A DNA stretch of 7,450 nt. It comes from Thermoplasmata archaeon. GTDB lineage: Archaea; Thermoplasmatota; Thermoplasmata; RBG-16-68-12. Where the stretch lies: NCBI GenBank assembly GCA_021788795.1, contig JAJYKG010000103.1:1-7450 (forward strand), in the 5' to 3' direction. Under the pieces are notes generated by a model. That model was given only the letters and a program-made list of their open reading frames with translations. It searched no databases and was not told the DNA's origin. This document shows positions 1-5,544 of the stretch, in pieces. The position numbers were made by a program, and so were the translations under genes. Numbering within the stretch: the stretch's first letter is position 1; every line of letters starts with the position of its first letter.

Positions 1-609
1 GTCCGTTCCATGGAGCGGAACGCGGAGGCGTACCAGAGGACGCTCGAACCTCTCGGCCTCCGGATCCAGCCGCAGGAAGTCTTCGCGAACGAGGGACGCG
101 GTTCGAGGGAGCTCATCGACCTTCTCGCGAAGGCCCACGGCGTGACGCTGTCCGGGCCGCAGCGGGACGACGCGACCCGACGCCACCACGAGACCCTCGC
201 CTCCTTCGGCCCCATGCCCCTCTACCCCGGCGTCGAGGAGCTCCTCCGAGGGCTCCATTCCCGCGGGCTGAGGCTCGCCCTGGTCACGGGCAACTGGCGC
301 GCGATCGCCCTGGCCCCCTTCGGCGACCTCGCGGCCCTCTTCGACACGGTCGTGAGCGCGGAGGAGGTGACGCGCACGAAGCCGGACCCCGAGCCCTACC
401 GGAAGGCGCTCGAGGACCTCGGCGTGCCCGCCGAACGCGCGGCCGTCGTGGAGAACGCCCCGCTGGGCATCGAGTCCGCGAAGGCCGCGGGCCTCCGCGT
501 CATCGCCGTGGCGACGACGAACCCGGCGGACCGCCTCCGGGAGGCGGACCTCGTGGTCGCGGACCTGCGCGACGTGGGGCGCGCCCTGCAGGCGCTGGAG
601 GGCCGCTGA
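1..609 (+). CDS. HAD-superfamily hydrolase (beta-phosphoglucomutase/phosphatase-like), 5' truncated by the window
   Basis: The frame is open from base 1, and the codons before the first ATG (position 10) read V-R-S-M. This matches the residues just after HAD motif I (DxDGVLVxSM), so the ATG at 10 is very probably internal and the nucleophile-bearing Asp motif lies upstream of the window. Downstream the family motifs are in order. An all-helical cap region is followed by motif II, LALVTGN, with the conserved Thr near 286. The motif III Lys is in TRTKPDPEPY (codon near 379). Motif IV is AAVVENAPLGIESAKAAG (near 439-492), with E-N where many relatives have E-D, a variant that I recall from beta-phosphoglucomutase-like proteins. 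The expected role is a cytoplasmic Mg-dependent phosphatase or phosphomutase acting on a small phosphorylated metabolite. The substrate cannot be read from sequence. No partner gene is visible and the next gene is 123 bases away. Confidence 0.85.
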   Translation, partial: VRSMERNAEAYQRTLEPLGLRIQPQEVFANEGRGSRELIDLLAKAHGVTLSGPQRDDATRRHHETLASFGPMPLYPGVEELLRGLHSRGLRLALVTGNWRAIALAPFGDLAALFDTVVSAEEVTRTKPDPEPYRKALEDLGVPAERAAVVENAPLGIESAKAAGLRVIAVATTNPADRLREADLVVADLRDVGRALQALEGR

Positions 610-637
610 CGCTCCCGGCGCGCGCGACTGCGGACGG

Positions 638-670
638 ATTCTCAAGAGATTAGGGAAGTTTTCTGGAAAA
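638..670 (+). promoter_or_regulatory. Conserved intergenic element, copy A
   Basis: This 33-bp block lies between the HAD gene and the small membrane protein gene, ending 62 bases before the ATG at 733. It aligns without gaps to copies B (1103-1135) and C (2045-2077), with 25 of 33 positions identical to each by hand count. The block is clearly less G+C-rich than its surroundings. Its left part has inverted arms TCTC/GAGA around AA, where copy B has TCGC/GCGA around TA, so the arms changed together. A and C also share a downstream -GTAT. I see no canonical TATA box. A promoter or operator is inferred from position and repetition. Confidence 0.6.
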
Positions 671-732
671 ACCGTATCGACCCCCGCGGCGTGGTGCATC
701 CGAGGCGTGGAACCTCAGAAGACGGAACGAAC

Positions 733-927
733 ATGAAATCCCTCGGAGCGATCGTCCTGGCCGCGATCCTCGCGGCGGCCGCCGGCACGGTGGCCCTCCT
801 GGCCGTCGGGGCCGGAGCGATCCCGCGACGCCGCCGCGACCGCGCAGAGGCGAACCCGTCGTCGACGGACCGGCGCTTCGTGCATCCCGCCTTCGGCCCG
901 CCCTCCCCGTGCCTCCCCGGGGCCTGA
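733..927 (+). CDS. Small single-span membrane protein (64 aa), unknown function
   Basis: I do not recognise a family. The ATG at 733 opens a 64-residue frame. Residues 1-30 (MKSLGAIVL...AVGAGAI) form one long Ala/Leu/Val-rich hydrophobic segment, and a basic PRRRRDR stretch follows directly. That suggests a single transmembrane helix or uncleaved signal anchor with the basic end in the cytoplasm, then a short polar tail rich in Pro and Ser. Third codon positions are almost all G or C, as in neighbouring real genes. A perfect stem-loop begins 3 bases after the stop, and regulatory element A lies 62 bases upstream, which together look like a complete monocistronic unit. No clear Shine-Dalgarno precedes the ATG. 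An in-frame start at 691 would add 14 non-conserved-looking residues and is less likely. The main doubt is the small size. Confidence 0.5.
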   Translation: MKSLGAIVLAAILAAAAGTVALLAVGAGAIPRRRRDRAEANPSSTDRRFVHPAFGPPSPCLPGA

Positions 928-929
928 AC

Positions 930-963
930 GGCCCGCGCCTCCTCCCTCCGCGAGGCGCGGGCC
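930..963 (+). terminator. Stem-loop directly after the small membrane protein gene
   Basis: A perfect 11-bp inverted repeat, 930-940 (GGCCCGCGCCT) against 953-963 (AGGCGCGGGCC), extends by one more C-G pair inward and leaves a 10-base pyrimidine-rich loop. It starts 3 bases after the stop codon at 925-927. No T-tract follows, so it may act as a 3'-end stabiliser or part of a two-step terminator with the hairpin at 1035-1072. Confidence 0.55.
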
Positions 964-1034
964 CCCATGCCGCCCGGGCGTTCCCACTACCCTCCTCCAT
1001 TCGACGGGGGCGTTCCCCGCTCCCGTGAAACCCC

Positions 1035-1072
1035 GGGCAGGCGGCTAACCATGCCCACCTGCCCATCTTTTT
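1035..1072 (+). terminator. Hairpin followed by a T-tract, terminator-like
   Basis: Inverted arms GGGCAGG (1035-1041) and CCTGCCC (1058-1064) enclose a 16-base loop. After ATC comes a run of five T at 1068-1072, which is striking in this G+C-rich DNA. A T-run on the plus strand is the classic archaeal termination signal. The site sits between the small membrane protein gene and element B, where the first unit should end. Confidence 0.5.
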
Positions 1073-1102
1073 CTGTCCGGTCGCGCCCCCGCGGCATGGC
1101 GG

Positions 1103-1135
1103 ATTCGCTAGCGATTTGGGAACGTTCCCGGAAAA
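1103..1135 (+). promoter_or_regulatory. Conserved intergenic element, copy B
   Basis: Copy B is 28 of 33 identical to copy C (2045-2077) and 25 of 33 to copy A (638-670). It holds two perfect palindromes, TCGCTAGCGA (1105-1114) and GGGAACGTTCCC (1118-1129), consistent with a dimeric DNA-binding protein. It lies 30 bases after the T-tract terminator and about 165 bases before the start of the winged-helix regulator gene, the longest gap of the three copies. Promoter or operator function is inferred. Confidence 0.6.
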
Positions 1136-1300
1136 GGCACAACCTCCGGCACGGCCTCCGGAGGGCGGCGACCCCCATGCAGCGCGCTCCCGACCGGCCG
1201 GATCCTCACGCCTCGGAAGGAGCTCCGCCCCCGCGGGGCGCCGAGGGCGCGCCGGGGGAAGGTACAACTAGCGCATGGCGTCTGCCCGGCGACGGTCGAC
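1136..1300 (+). other. G+C-rich leader region with stem-loops before the regulator gene
   Basis: No convincing gene is visible here. The stretch holds a hairpin with a 6-bp stem and 3-base loop (1226-1231 with 1235-1240), enclosed by outer arms CCTCGG (1211-1216) and CCGAGG (1241-1246). Just before the regulator gene, at 1267-1273, the string ACTAGCG repeats part of copy C of the 33-bp element. If transcription starts near element B, this would be a structured 5' leader. If it starts near 1265-1295, the regulator mRNA could be nearly leaderless. The sequence does not decide between these. Confidence 0.3.
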
Positions 1301-1609
1301 GTGGACAGCCTGGAGCGGGTCCTGTGGTGGCTCTTCGCGGGGAGCGCGGGGGCCGAGACGCGGAGGCGCGTCCTGCGCGCGATCCGCGAGCAGCCGCGGA
1401 ACGCGCAGCAGCTCGCCCAGGCCCTGGGCGTCGACTACACGACCGTGCGCCACCACCTCCGGGTGATGGAGCAGAACGGGATCGTGACCACGACGGGGGA
1501 CCGGTATGGCAAGCTCTACTTCCTGTCGAACGCGATGGAAGCGCACTGGGCGGTCTTCGAGAGCATCCTCCAGCGGACGAGGCGTCCGAAGGATGAGGGG
1601 GCGGGTTGA
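1301..1609 (+). CDS. Winged-helix DNA-binding protein, ArsR-like
   Basis: The 102-residue protein is a compact winged helix-turn-helix. Helix 1 lies around residues 19-30 (ETRRRVLRAIRE). The helix-turn-helix is at about 34-57 (NAQQLAQALGVDYTTVRHHLRVME), with the T-V-R-H-H-L recognition-helix pattern typical of archaeal ArsR-type regulators. The beta wing is at 61-75 (IVTTTGDRYGKLYFL). No metal-binding Cys pair is present, so arsenic or metal sensing is not supported. The GTG at 1301 is the only reasonable start; the nearby ATG at 1275 is in another frame. No good Shine-Dalgarno precedes it. The stop TGA overlaps the ATG of the following membrane protein by one base, so the two are translated together. 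Such regulator plus membrane protein pairs are common in archaea, and the regulator probably controls its own operon or responds to the membrane partner. Its target is unknown. Confidence 0.85.
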   Translation: MDSLERVLWWLFAGSAGAETRRRVLRAIREQPRNAQQLAQALGVDYTTVRHHLRVMEQNGIVTTTGDRYGKLYFLSNAMEAHWAVFESILQRTRRPKDEGAG

Positions 1610-2001
1610 TGGCGGCGACGCAGAAGCGTAGGGTGGGCAAGTGGTGGGTCCTGATCGTCCTCGCGATCGGCGCGGGAGCCGGCTTCCTGTTGGCCCTCCT
1701 GCCGTCGCCGGGGCCGGACTTCCTCACGCGGCCCGTGCATGTGATCCTCTCGGCGATGGTCGTCGCGCTCCTCGCCGCCCTGCTCGTCGTCTACGCGAAG
1801 GTGTACGCGGACACGGAGGCGCGGTTCGCCCTCGGACTGCTCGTCGTCCTAGGCCTCCTCCTGTTCGAGACCCTCCTGACGTTCCCGCCCCTCCTCACCC
1901 CCTTCGGCCTGCGCGAGGAGCGCCCCTTCGAGGTCCTGCCCTTCACGGACGCCCTGGCGATCGGCGCCTTCGCGGTGTTCCTGTACCTGAGCCTGGATTG
2001 A
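1609..2001 (+). CDS. Four-span membrane protein coupled to the winged-helix regulator
   Basis: The 130-residue product is very hydrophobic, with four predicted transmembrane helices at about 13-33, 42-64, 71-92 and 110-128. The N-terminus is basic (QKRRVGKWW), a short charged loop YAKVYADTEAR lies between spans 2 and 3, and a longer loop (FPPLLTPFGLREERPF) precedes span 4. The ATG at 1609 overlaps the regulator stop codon (TGATG), and a GAGGGGG purine run lies just upstream. A TTG three bases earlier is an alternative but less likely start. There is no catalytic motif. The size, helix number and position after an ArsR-like gene resemble the small membrane proteins paired with such regulators in haloarchaea (the DUF7521 type); that link is from memory of the arrangement, not a search. 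It may be a sensor or anchor for the regulator. Confidence 0.8.
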   Translation: MAATQKRRVGKWWVLIVLAIGAGAGFLLALLPSPGPDFLTRPVHVILSAMVVALLAALLVVYAKVYADTEARFALGLLVVLGLLLFETLLTFPPLLTPFGLREERPFEVLPFTDALAIGAFAVFLYLSLD

Positions 2002-2035
2002 GGACGCCCGGACTCCGCCTCCCTCCGGGGCGTCC
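2002..2035 (+). terminator. Stem-loop directly after the membrane protein gene
   Basis: The arms GGACGCCCGGA (2002-2012) and TCCGGGGCGTCC (2024-2035) pair along their full length with one bulged base, leaving an 11-base pyrimidine-rich loop. It begins at the base after the TGA stop (1999-2001). As with the stem-loop at 930-963, no T-tract follows. It separates the regulator/membrane pair from element C and TFB. Confidence 0.5.
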
Positions 2036-2044
2036 CGCGGAGCG

Positions 2045-2077
2045 ATTCACTAGCGATTTGGGAACGTTTTTGGACAA
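2045..2077 (+). promoter_or_regulatory. Conserved intergenic element, copy C, upstream of TFB
   Basis: This copy is 28 of 33 identical to copy B and 25 of 33 to copy A. Positions invariant in all three are ATTC-n-C-n-AG-n-GATT-n-GGGAA-nn-TT-nnn-GGA-n-AA. It lies 9 bases after the preceding stem-loop and 76 bases before the TFB start codon. The left palindrome is imperfect here (TCAC/GCGA) and the right one is GGGAACGTT with T for C in the second arm. It is the best candidate for the promoter or operator of the TFB transcription unit. Confidence 0.6.
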
Positions 2078-2141
2078 TCGGTATGCCCCTCGGCCCTGCT
2101 TCGCCGGAGCGGCAAGGGCCGGCCCCGAGGCCGGGCGGCCC

Positions 2142-2146
2142 GGAGG
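2142..2146 (+). promoter_or_regulatory. Shine-Dalgarno site deciding the TFB start
   Basis: GGAGG stands seven bases before the GTG at 2154, the only start-type codon that leaves a normal-length TFB N-terminus ahead of the zinc ribbon. Confidence 0.6.
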
Positions 2147-2153
2147 AAATCCC

Positions 2154-3230
2154 GTGTCCCAAGGTGCCCATGCGCCCGTCGTCCTGGACGAGGAGAGGAC
2201 GTGCCCCGAGTGCGGCGGGCAGCGCCTCGTGCGGGACGCGGTGCGGGGCGAGGTCGTCTGCGACACCTGCGGCCTCGTCCTCCAGGACCTGGCGATCGAC
2301 ACGGGACCGGAGTGGTCCGCGTACTCCTCCGAGGAAGCGGACCGCAGGGCCCACAACGGCGCGCCGCGCGACCCGCTCCGCGGGTCGACCGGCCTGACGA
2401 CGGTCATCTCCCCCCTGCCCCGCGATGCCCGCGGCAACCCGGTCCGCGGCCCGGAGCAGCGGATGTACGACCGCCTGCGGCGGCTCCAGCGGCGCGCCGC
2501 GTACTCGGGCCCCGGGGAGCGCGCCCTGCCGGACGTGGTCCGGGTCCTCAACCGCCTCGCATCCGCCCTGGACCTCCCGAAGACGGTGCGCGAGGAGGCG
2601 GCGTTCCTCTGCCGCAAGGTCCTCGACCACCACCTCCTCCGCGGACGTTCGACGGAGACCGTCGTCGCGTGCGCCGTCTACGCCGCATGCCGCATCGACG
2701 GCGTGCCGCGGACCCTCGAGGAGCTCGAGGCGGTCACCGGCATCCCCCGGAAGACCCTCGGCCGCGTCTACCGTACGATCCGGCGGAAGATCGGGGTCGT
2801 GGTGCCGGCGCCGCAGCCCGAGGAGTATGTCCGCCGCTTCTGCTCCGTCCTGGGCCTGACGAACGCCGTCGAGGCGGAAGCCCTGCGGCTCCTGCGCGCC
2901 TTCGACGGCACCACGGATGCCCAGGCCCTGTCCCCCGCCGGGACCACGGCCGCCGCCGTCTACCTGGCGGCGCGGTCCTGCGGCGAGCCCCGGGCCCAGG
3001 AGGCGGTCGCGCGCGTGTCCGGCATCAGCGAGGTGACCCTCCGCAACCGTTACAAAGCAGTGTTGCGTAAGGTAGGCCACCCCCCGTCCGGAGGACACGA
3101 GGACCCCGACCGCGCCGACACCGATGCCATCCCCACCGGCGGCAGCGCGCGGGGCCGGGCGCTGGGGAAGGCACGGGGAACCGTGGCGAACCGGGAGGCG
3201 GCGTTTGGCCCATCGGATCCAGGCACCTGA
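2154..3230 (+). CDS. tfb: Transcription initiation factor IIB (TFB)
   Basis: This is the archaeal TFIIB homologue, which binds the TBP-DNA complex, reads the BRE element and recruits RNA polymerase. From the GTG at 2154 the protein has 358 residues. The zinc ribbon uses C17, C20, C36 and C39 (CPEC...CDTC). The reader/linker follows (about 50-100, GPEWSAY...TGLTTVI), then two cyclin-like folds at about 104-215 and 216-306. The C-terminal recognition helix is SEVTLRNRYKAVLRK. The GTG start is supported by GGAGG at 2142-2146, seven bases upstream, and by the distance to the Cys pair. The frame is open much further 5', but that part shadows the membrane protein gene. Usual archaeal TFBs end near residue 305; here a 52-residue polar, Pro/Gly/Arg-rich tail follows. 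Its last nine codons, including the stop, overlap the next gene. Element C lies upstream. Confidence 0.95.
   Translation: MSQGAHAPVVLDEERTCPECGGQRLVRDAVRGEVVCDTCGLVLQDLAIDTGPEWSAYSSEEADRRAHNGAPRDPLRGSTGLTTVISPLPRDARGNPVRGPEQRMYDRLRRLQRRAAYSGPGERALPDVVRVLNRLASALDLPKTVREEAAFLCRKVLDHHLLRGRSTETVVACAVYAACRIDGVPRTLEELEAVTGIPRKTLGRVYRTIRRKIGVVVPAPQPEEYVRRFCSVLGLTNAVEAEALRLLRAFDGTTDAQALSPAGTTAAAVYLAARSCGEPRAQEAVARVSGISEVTLRNRYKAVLRKVGHPPSGGHEDPDRADTDAIPTGGSARGRALGKARGTVANREAAFGPSDPGT
3193..3198 (+). promoter_or_regulatory. Shine-Dalgarno site for the sulfatase-like/PP-loop fusion
   Basis: GGGAGG lies inside the 3' end of the TFB gene, six bases before a TTG at 3205 in the frame of the next gene. It favours TTG 3205 over the ATG at 3124, which would sit deep in TFB, and over the GTG at 3262, which falls in the first beta strand of the domain. 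Confidence 0.45.
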
Positions 3231-5439
3231 GCCGGCTTCTCAGACCGTCGGCGGGCCGCCCGTGGTGCTCGTCGTCACGGACACGCTCCGCTCGGACATG
3301 CTGCGGGACGCCGCCCTCCAGGACCGCCTCCCGAACCTCCGGCGGCTCGCGGGCGAGTCCCTCATCTTCGACCGCGCCTACGCGGCCTCGCACTGGACCC
3401 TGCCCTCCCACGGTTCCCTCTTCACCGGTCTCCTGCCGTCCGAGCACGGCGCGGGCCCGCCGACGATGCGCCTCCGGGGCGACGTGCCGACGATCGCGGA
3501 GGTCTTCCGGGACCGCGGGTACCGCACGGGCCTCGCGAGCTGCAATGCCTTCCTCTCCTCCGTGTTCGGCATGACACGCGGCTTCGGGGAGGTCTGGGAC
3601 CCGCCCATGTCCCTGACCATCCTGTCGTTTACCTTGGCGGACCGCTACCTGTCCCCGCCGCAGAACCCGGGGGGGTGGTGGGACGGCCTGCGGGACTTCA
3701 CGGACGCGGGCACGCGCCTCATCGCCGTCACGCCGCGCTCCGACAACGGGGCGCGGTCCGCCGTCGCCTTCTCGACGGCGTTCCTCGCGAGACCGGGGCC
3801 GCCGCCGTTCCTCGTCCTCAACCTCATGGAGGCCCACTCGCCCTACCACGCTCGCGGCGCGTTCCGCGGCCTCGGGGCGAGGATCCGCTACCTGCGGATG
3901 ATGGGCTCCTGGGAGGACTACGTGTTCTCCGTGATGGGCGGACAGACCCTGCCCACCGCCGACGAGTTCCGCGCAATCCGCCGGATGTACTGGGAGAACG
4001 TCGCGTACCTAGACGCCCGCATCGGCGACCTGTTCCAGAGCCTCGGGTCCTCGTTCTGGGACCGCGCGTACTTCGTCCTCGTCTCGGACCACGGCCAGAT
4101 GCTCGGGGAACACGGGAAGCTCGACCACATCGCGGGCCTCTGGGAGCCGCTCCTCCGCGTGCCGCTCGTCATCCGGCCGCCGCGGGGGACGCGGCCGGAG
4201 CGGATTGAGGAGCCCGTCGCCGTGGCCTCCCTGTTCTCCCTCCTGTCTTCCGTGGCCCGCGGCCTGCCGGCGCCGCTCGGAACCTGGCGGGACCGCGAGG
4301 CGGGTGGCCGCGCCCTGTTCGCCGAGTCCCAGAGGGGCATCGTCCCCTACGTGCACTCCCTGACCACGGGGCCCGCAGCACGGTCCGGCGAGACGCGGCG
4401 GTCCCTCCTGGCCTTCCACGCCGCGCAGGACCACCCCGCCCTCGCGGTCGTCCGCGGGGAGTGGAAGCTCGTCTGCCACCTGGGCCGGAAGGAGGACGAG
4501 CTCTACGATGTCGTCCACGACCCGAACGAGGAAGTGAACCGCATGAGCCAGCAGAGCGAAGTCGTCGAAGCGTTGCACGAGGAACTCCGCCAGCGGTACG
4601 CCGACCCGGCGGCCGCGAAGGACGGCCGGAAGGTCGCCGCGCGCCGCGACGGCCTGCCGCTGGACGCCAAGGTCGCGGTCGCGGAGGGCGTCCTGCGCGC
4701 CGCGTTCGCGCCGGACCGCAAGACCGTGCTCCTGTGGACGGGCGGCAAGGACAGCAGCCTCGTCCTGTACCTCGCCCTGAACCTGGTCCGCCGCGAGGGC
4801 TTGCCGCTGCCCCGCACCGTGGTCGTCGACCACGGGCAGCACTTCCCCGATACGTGGGCGTTCATGAAGGAGGTCGCCGCGAAGGAGAGGATCACGCTCG
4901 ATGTCGCCCGCAACGACTCGCTGCTGCGGAGCGCGCGCGGCTTCGAGGGCAGCCTGCCCTTCGCGAGCCTGAACGCCGCGGACCAGGAGGAGGCCCTCAA
5001 GGCGGGCTTCCAGGGCACGCAGGTCCCGCTCTCCCTGGACACCCAGGTGGGCAACCACCTCATGAAGACGGTCGCCCTGAACCGCTACCTCGCGTCCCAC
5101 GCGATCGACACCGTGATCACGGGGATCCGCTGGGACGAGAACCCTGCGCGGTCCTCCGAGGTCTTCTTCTCGCCGCGGGACAACCCGCCCCACACGCGCG
5201 CCCACCCCATCCTCCCGTGGACGGAGCGGGAGGTGTGGGACTACACGCTCGGCAGGCGCCTTCCCGTCCATCCGCTGTACCGCGTTGGCTACCGCTCCCT
5301 GGACGGCGTCTTCGACAGCAAGCCGACGGACTCGCGGCCCGCGTGGGAGCAGGACCTGGACGGGACGCCGGAGCGCGCCGGGCGGGCGCAGGACAAGGAG
5401 CACCTCATGGCGCGCCTGCGCGCCCTCGGGTACTTCTGA
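3205..5439 (+). CDS. Fusion of an alkaline-phosphatase-superfamily (sulfatase-like) domain with a CysD/PAPS-reductase-like PP-loop domain
   Basis: From TTG 3205 the protein has 744 residues. Residues about 19-448 form a sulfatase-fold hydrolase: metal-site strand VVLVVTDTLRSD (Asp26), active-site segment WTLPSHGSLFTG, NLMEAHSPY, the second metal motif SDHGQMLGEHG (Asp295, His296), and the C-terminal ELYDVVHDPNEEVNRM. Sulfatases carry Cys or Ser, modified to formylglycine, in C/S-x-P-S-R; here it is Thr65-Leu-Pro-Ser-His, so formylglycine cannot form and a Thr nucleophile (phosphohydrolase or phosphotransferase type) is more likely. Residues about 508-744 are a PP-loop ATP-pyrophosphatase fold of the CysD/PAPS-reductase family: TGGKDSS (512-518), HPILPWTEREVWDYT, VHPLYRVGYRSLD, and a CysD-like end ERAGRAQDKEH...LGYF. 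The Cys residues of PAPS reductases are absent, and no CysN partner is in view. There is no signal peptide, so it is cytoplasmic. It overlaps the end of TFB by 26 bases. The substrate is unknown; sulfated or phosphorylated nucleotide chemistry is a guess. Confidence 0.85.
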   Translation: MAHRIQAPEPASQTVGGPPVVLVVTDTLRSDMLRDAALQDRLPNLRRLAGESLIFDRAYAASHWTLPSHGSLFTGLLPSEHGAGPPTMRLRGDVPTIAEVFRDRGYRTGLASCNAFLSSVFGMTRGFGEVWDPPMSLTILSFTLADRYLSPPQNPGGWWDGLRDFTDAGTRLIAVTPRSDNGARSAVAFSTAFLARPGPPPFLVLNLMEAHSPYHARGAFRGLGARIRYLRMMGSWEDYVFSVMGGQTLPTADEFRAIRRMYWENVAYLDARIGDLFQSLGSSFWDRAYFVLVSDHGQMLGEHGKLDHIAGLWEPLLRVPLVIRPPRGTRPERIEEPVAVASLFSLLSSVARGLPAPLGTWRDREAGGRALFAESQRGIVPYVHSLTTGPAARSGETRRSLLAFHAAQDHPALAVVRGEWKLVCHLGRKEDELYDVVHDPNEEVNRMSQQSEVVEALHEELRQRYADPAAAKDGRKVAARRDGLPLDAKVAVAEGVLRAAFAPDRKTVLLWTGGKDSSLVLYLALNLVRREGLPLPRTVVVDHGQHFPDTWAFMKEVAAKERITLDVARNDSLLRSARGFEGSLPFASLNAADQEEALKAGFQGTQVPLSLDTQVGNHLMKTVALNRYLASHAIDTVITGIRWDENPARSSEVFFSPRDNPPHTRAHPILPWTEREVWDYTLGRRLPVHPLYRVGYRSLDGVFDSKPTDSRPAWEQDLDGTPERAGRAQDKEHLMARLRALGYF

Positions 5440-5544
5440 GACCGCGGTGCGTCCGGACGCGGAAGGGAGGCGGAGGGGCCGGCCGCGGGCCCCGCCCAGG
5501 GAACCTCCCCGCCGCCCCCGTGGACCCCATCGGCCCGCGGGCGC
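5440..5544. terminator. Convergent intergenic region with palindromes
   Basis: These 105 bases separate the two converging gene sets. They hold a 12-bp palindrome GCGTCCGGACGC (5449-5460), a stem GGGGCC/GGCCCC (5475-5480 with 5488-5493, 7-base loop) and a 10-bp palindrome GCCCGCGGGC (5533-5542) two bases beyond the minus-strand stop. Shared termination in both directions is plausible by position, but no T-tract is present on either strand and base composition alone makes such palindromes likely here. Confidence 0.3.

Noticed and set aside
650..1596. Several open frames covering the intergenic region on both strands
   Set aside because: They cross the conserved elements and hairpins, have low-complexity translations and no plausible starts.
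1641..2153. Long N-terminal extension of the TFB reading frame
   Set aside because: It overlaps the membrane protein gene in another frame, has no TFB similarity, and a GTG with a good Shine-Dalgarno at 2154 gives the normal N-terminus.
2083..2397. ATG directly after element C opening a 104-codon frame
   Set aside because: It is out of frame with TFB and its product is composition-driven; the TFB frame covers the same bases with clear domains.
1791..3098. 435-codon open frame on the minus strand
   Set aside because: It lies opposite TFB and the membrane protein gene and its translation has no domain features.
4009..5403. 464-codon open frame on the minus strand
   Set aside because: It is an antisense shadow of the fusion gene caused by high G+C; composition is Arg/Gly/Ala/Pro-rich with no recognisable motif.
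3205..5439. Label as arylsulfatase or PAPS reductase
   Set aside because: The key Cys residues of both families are missing, so only fold-level names are justified.
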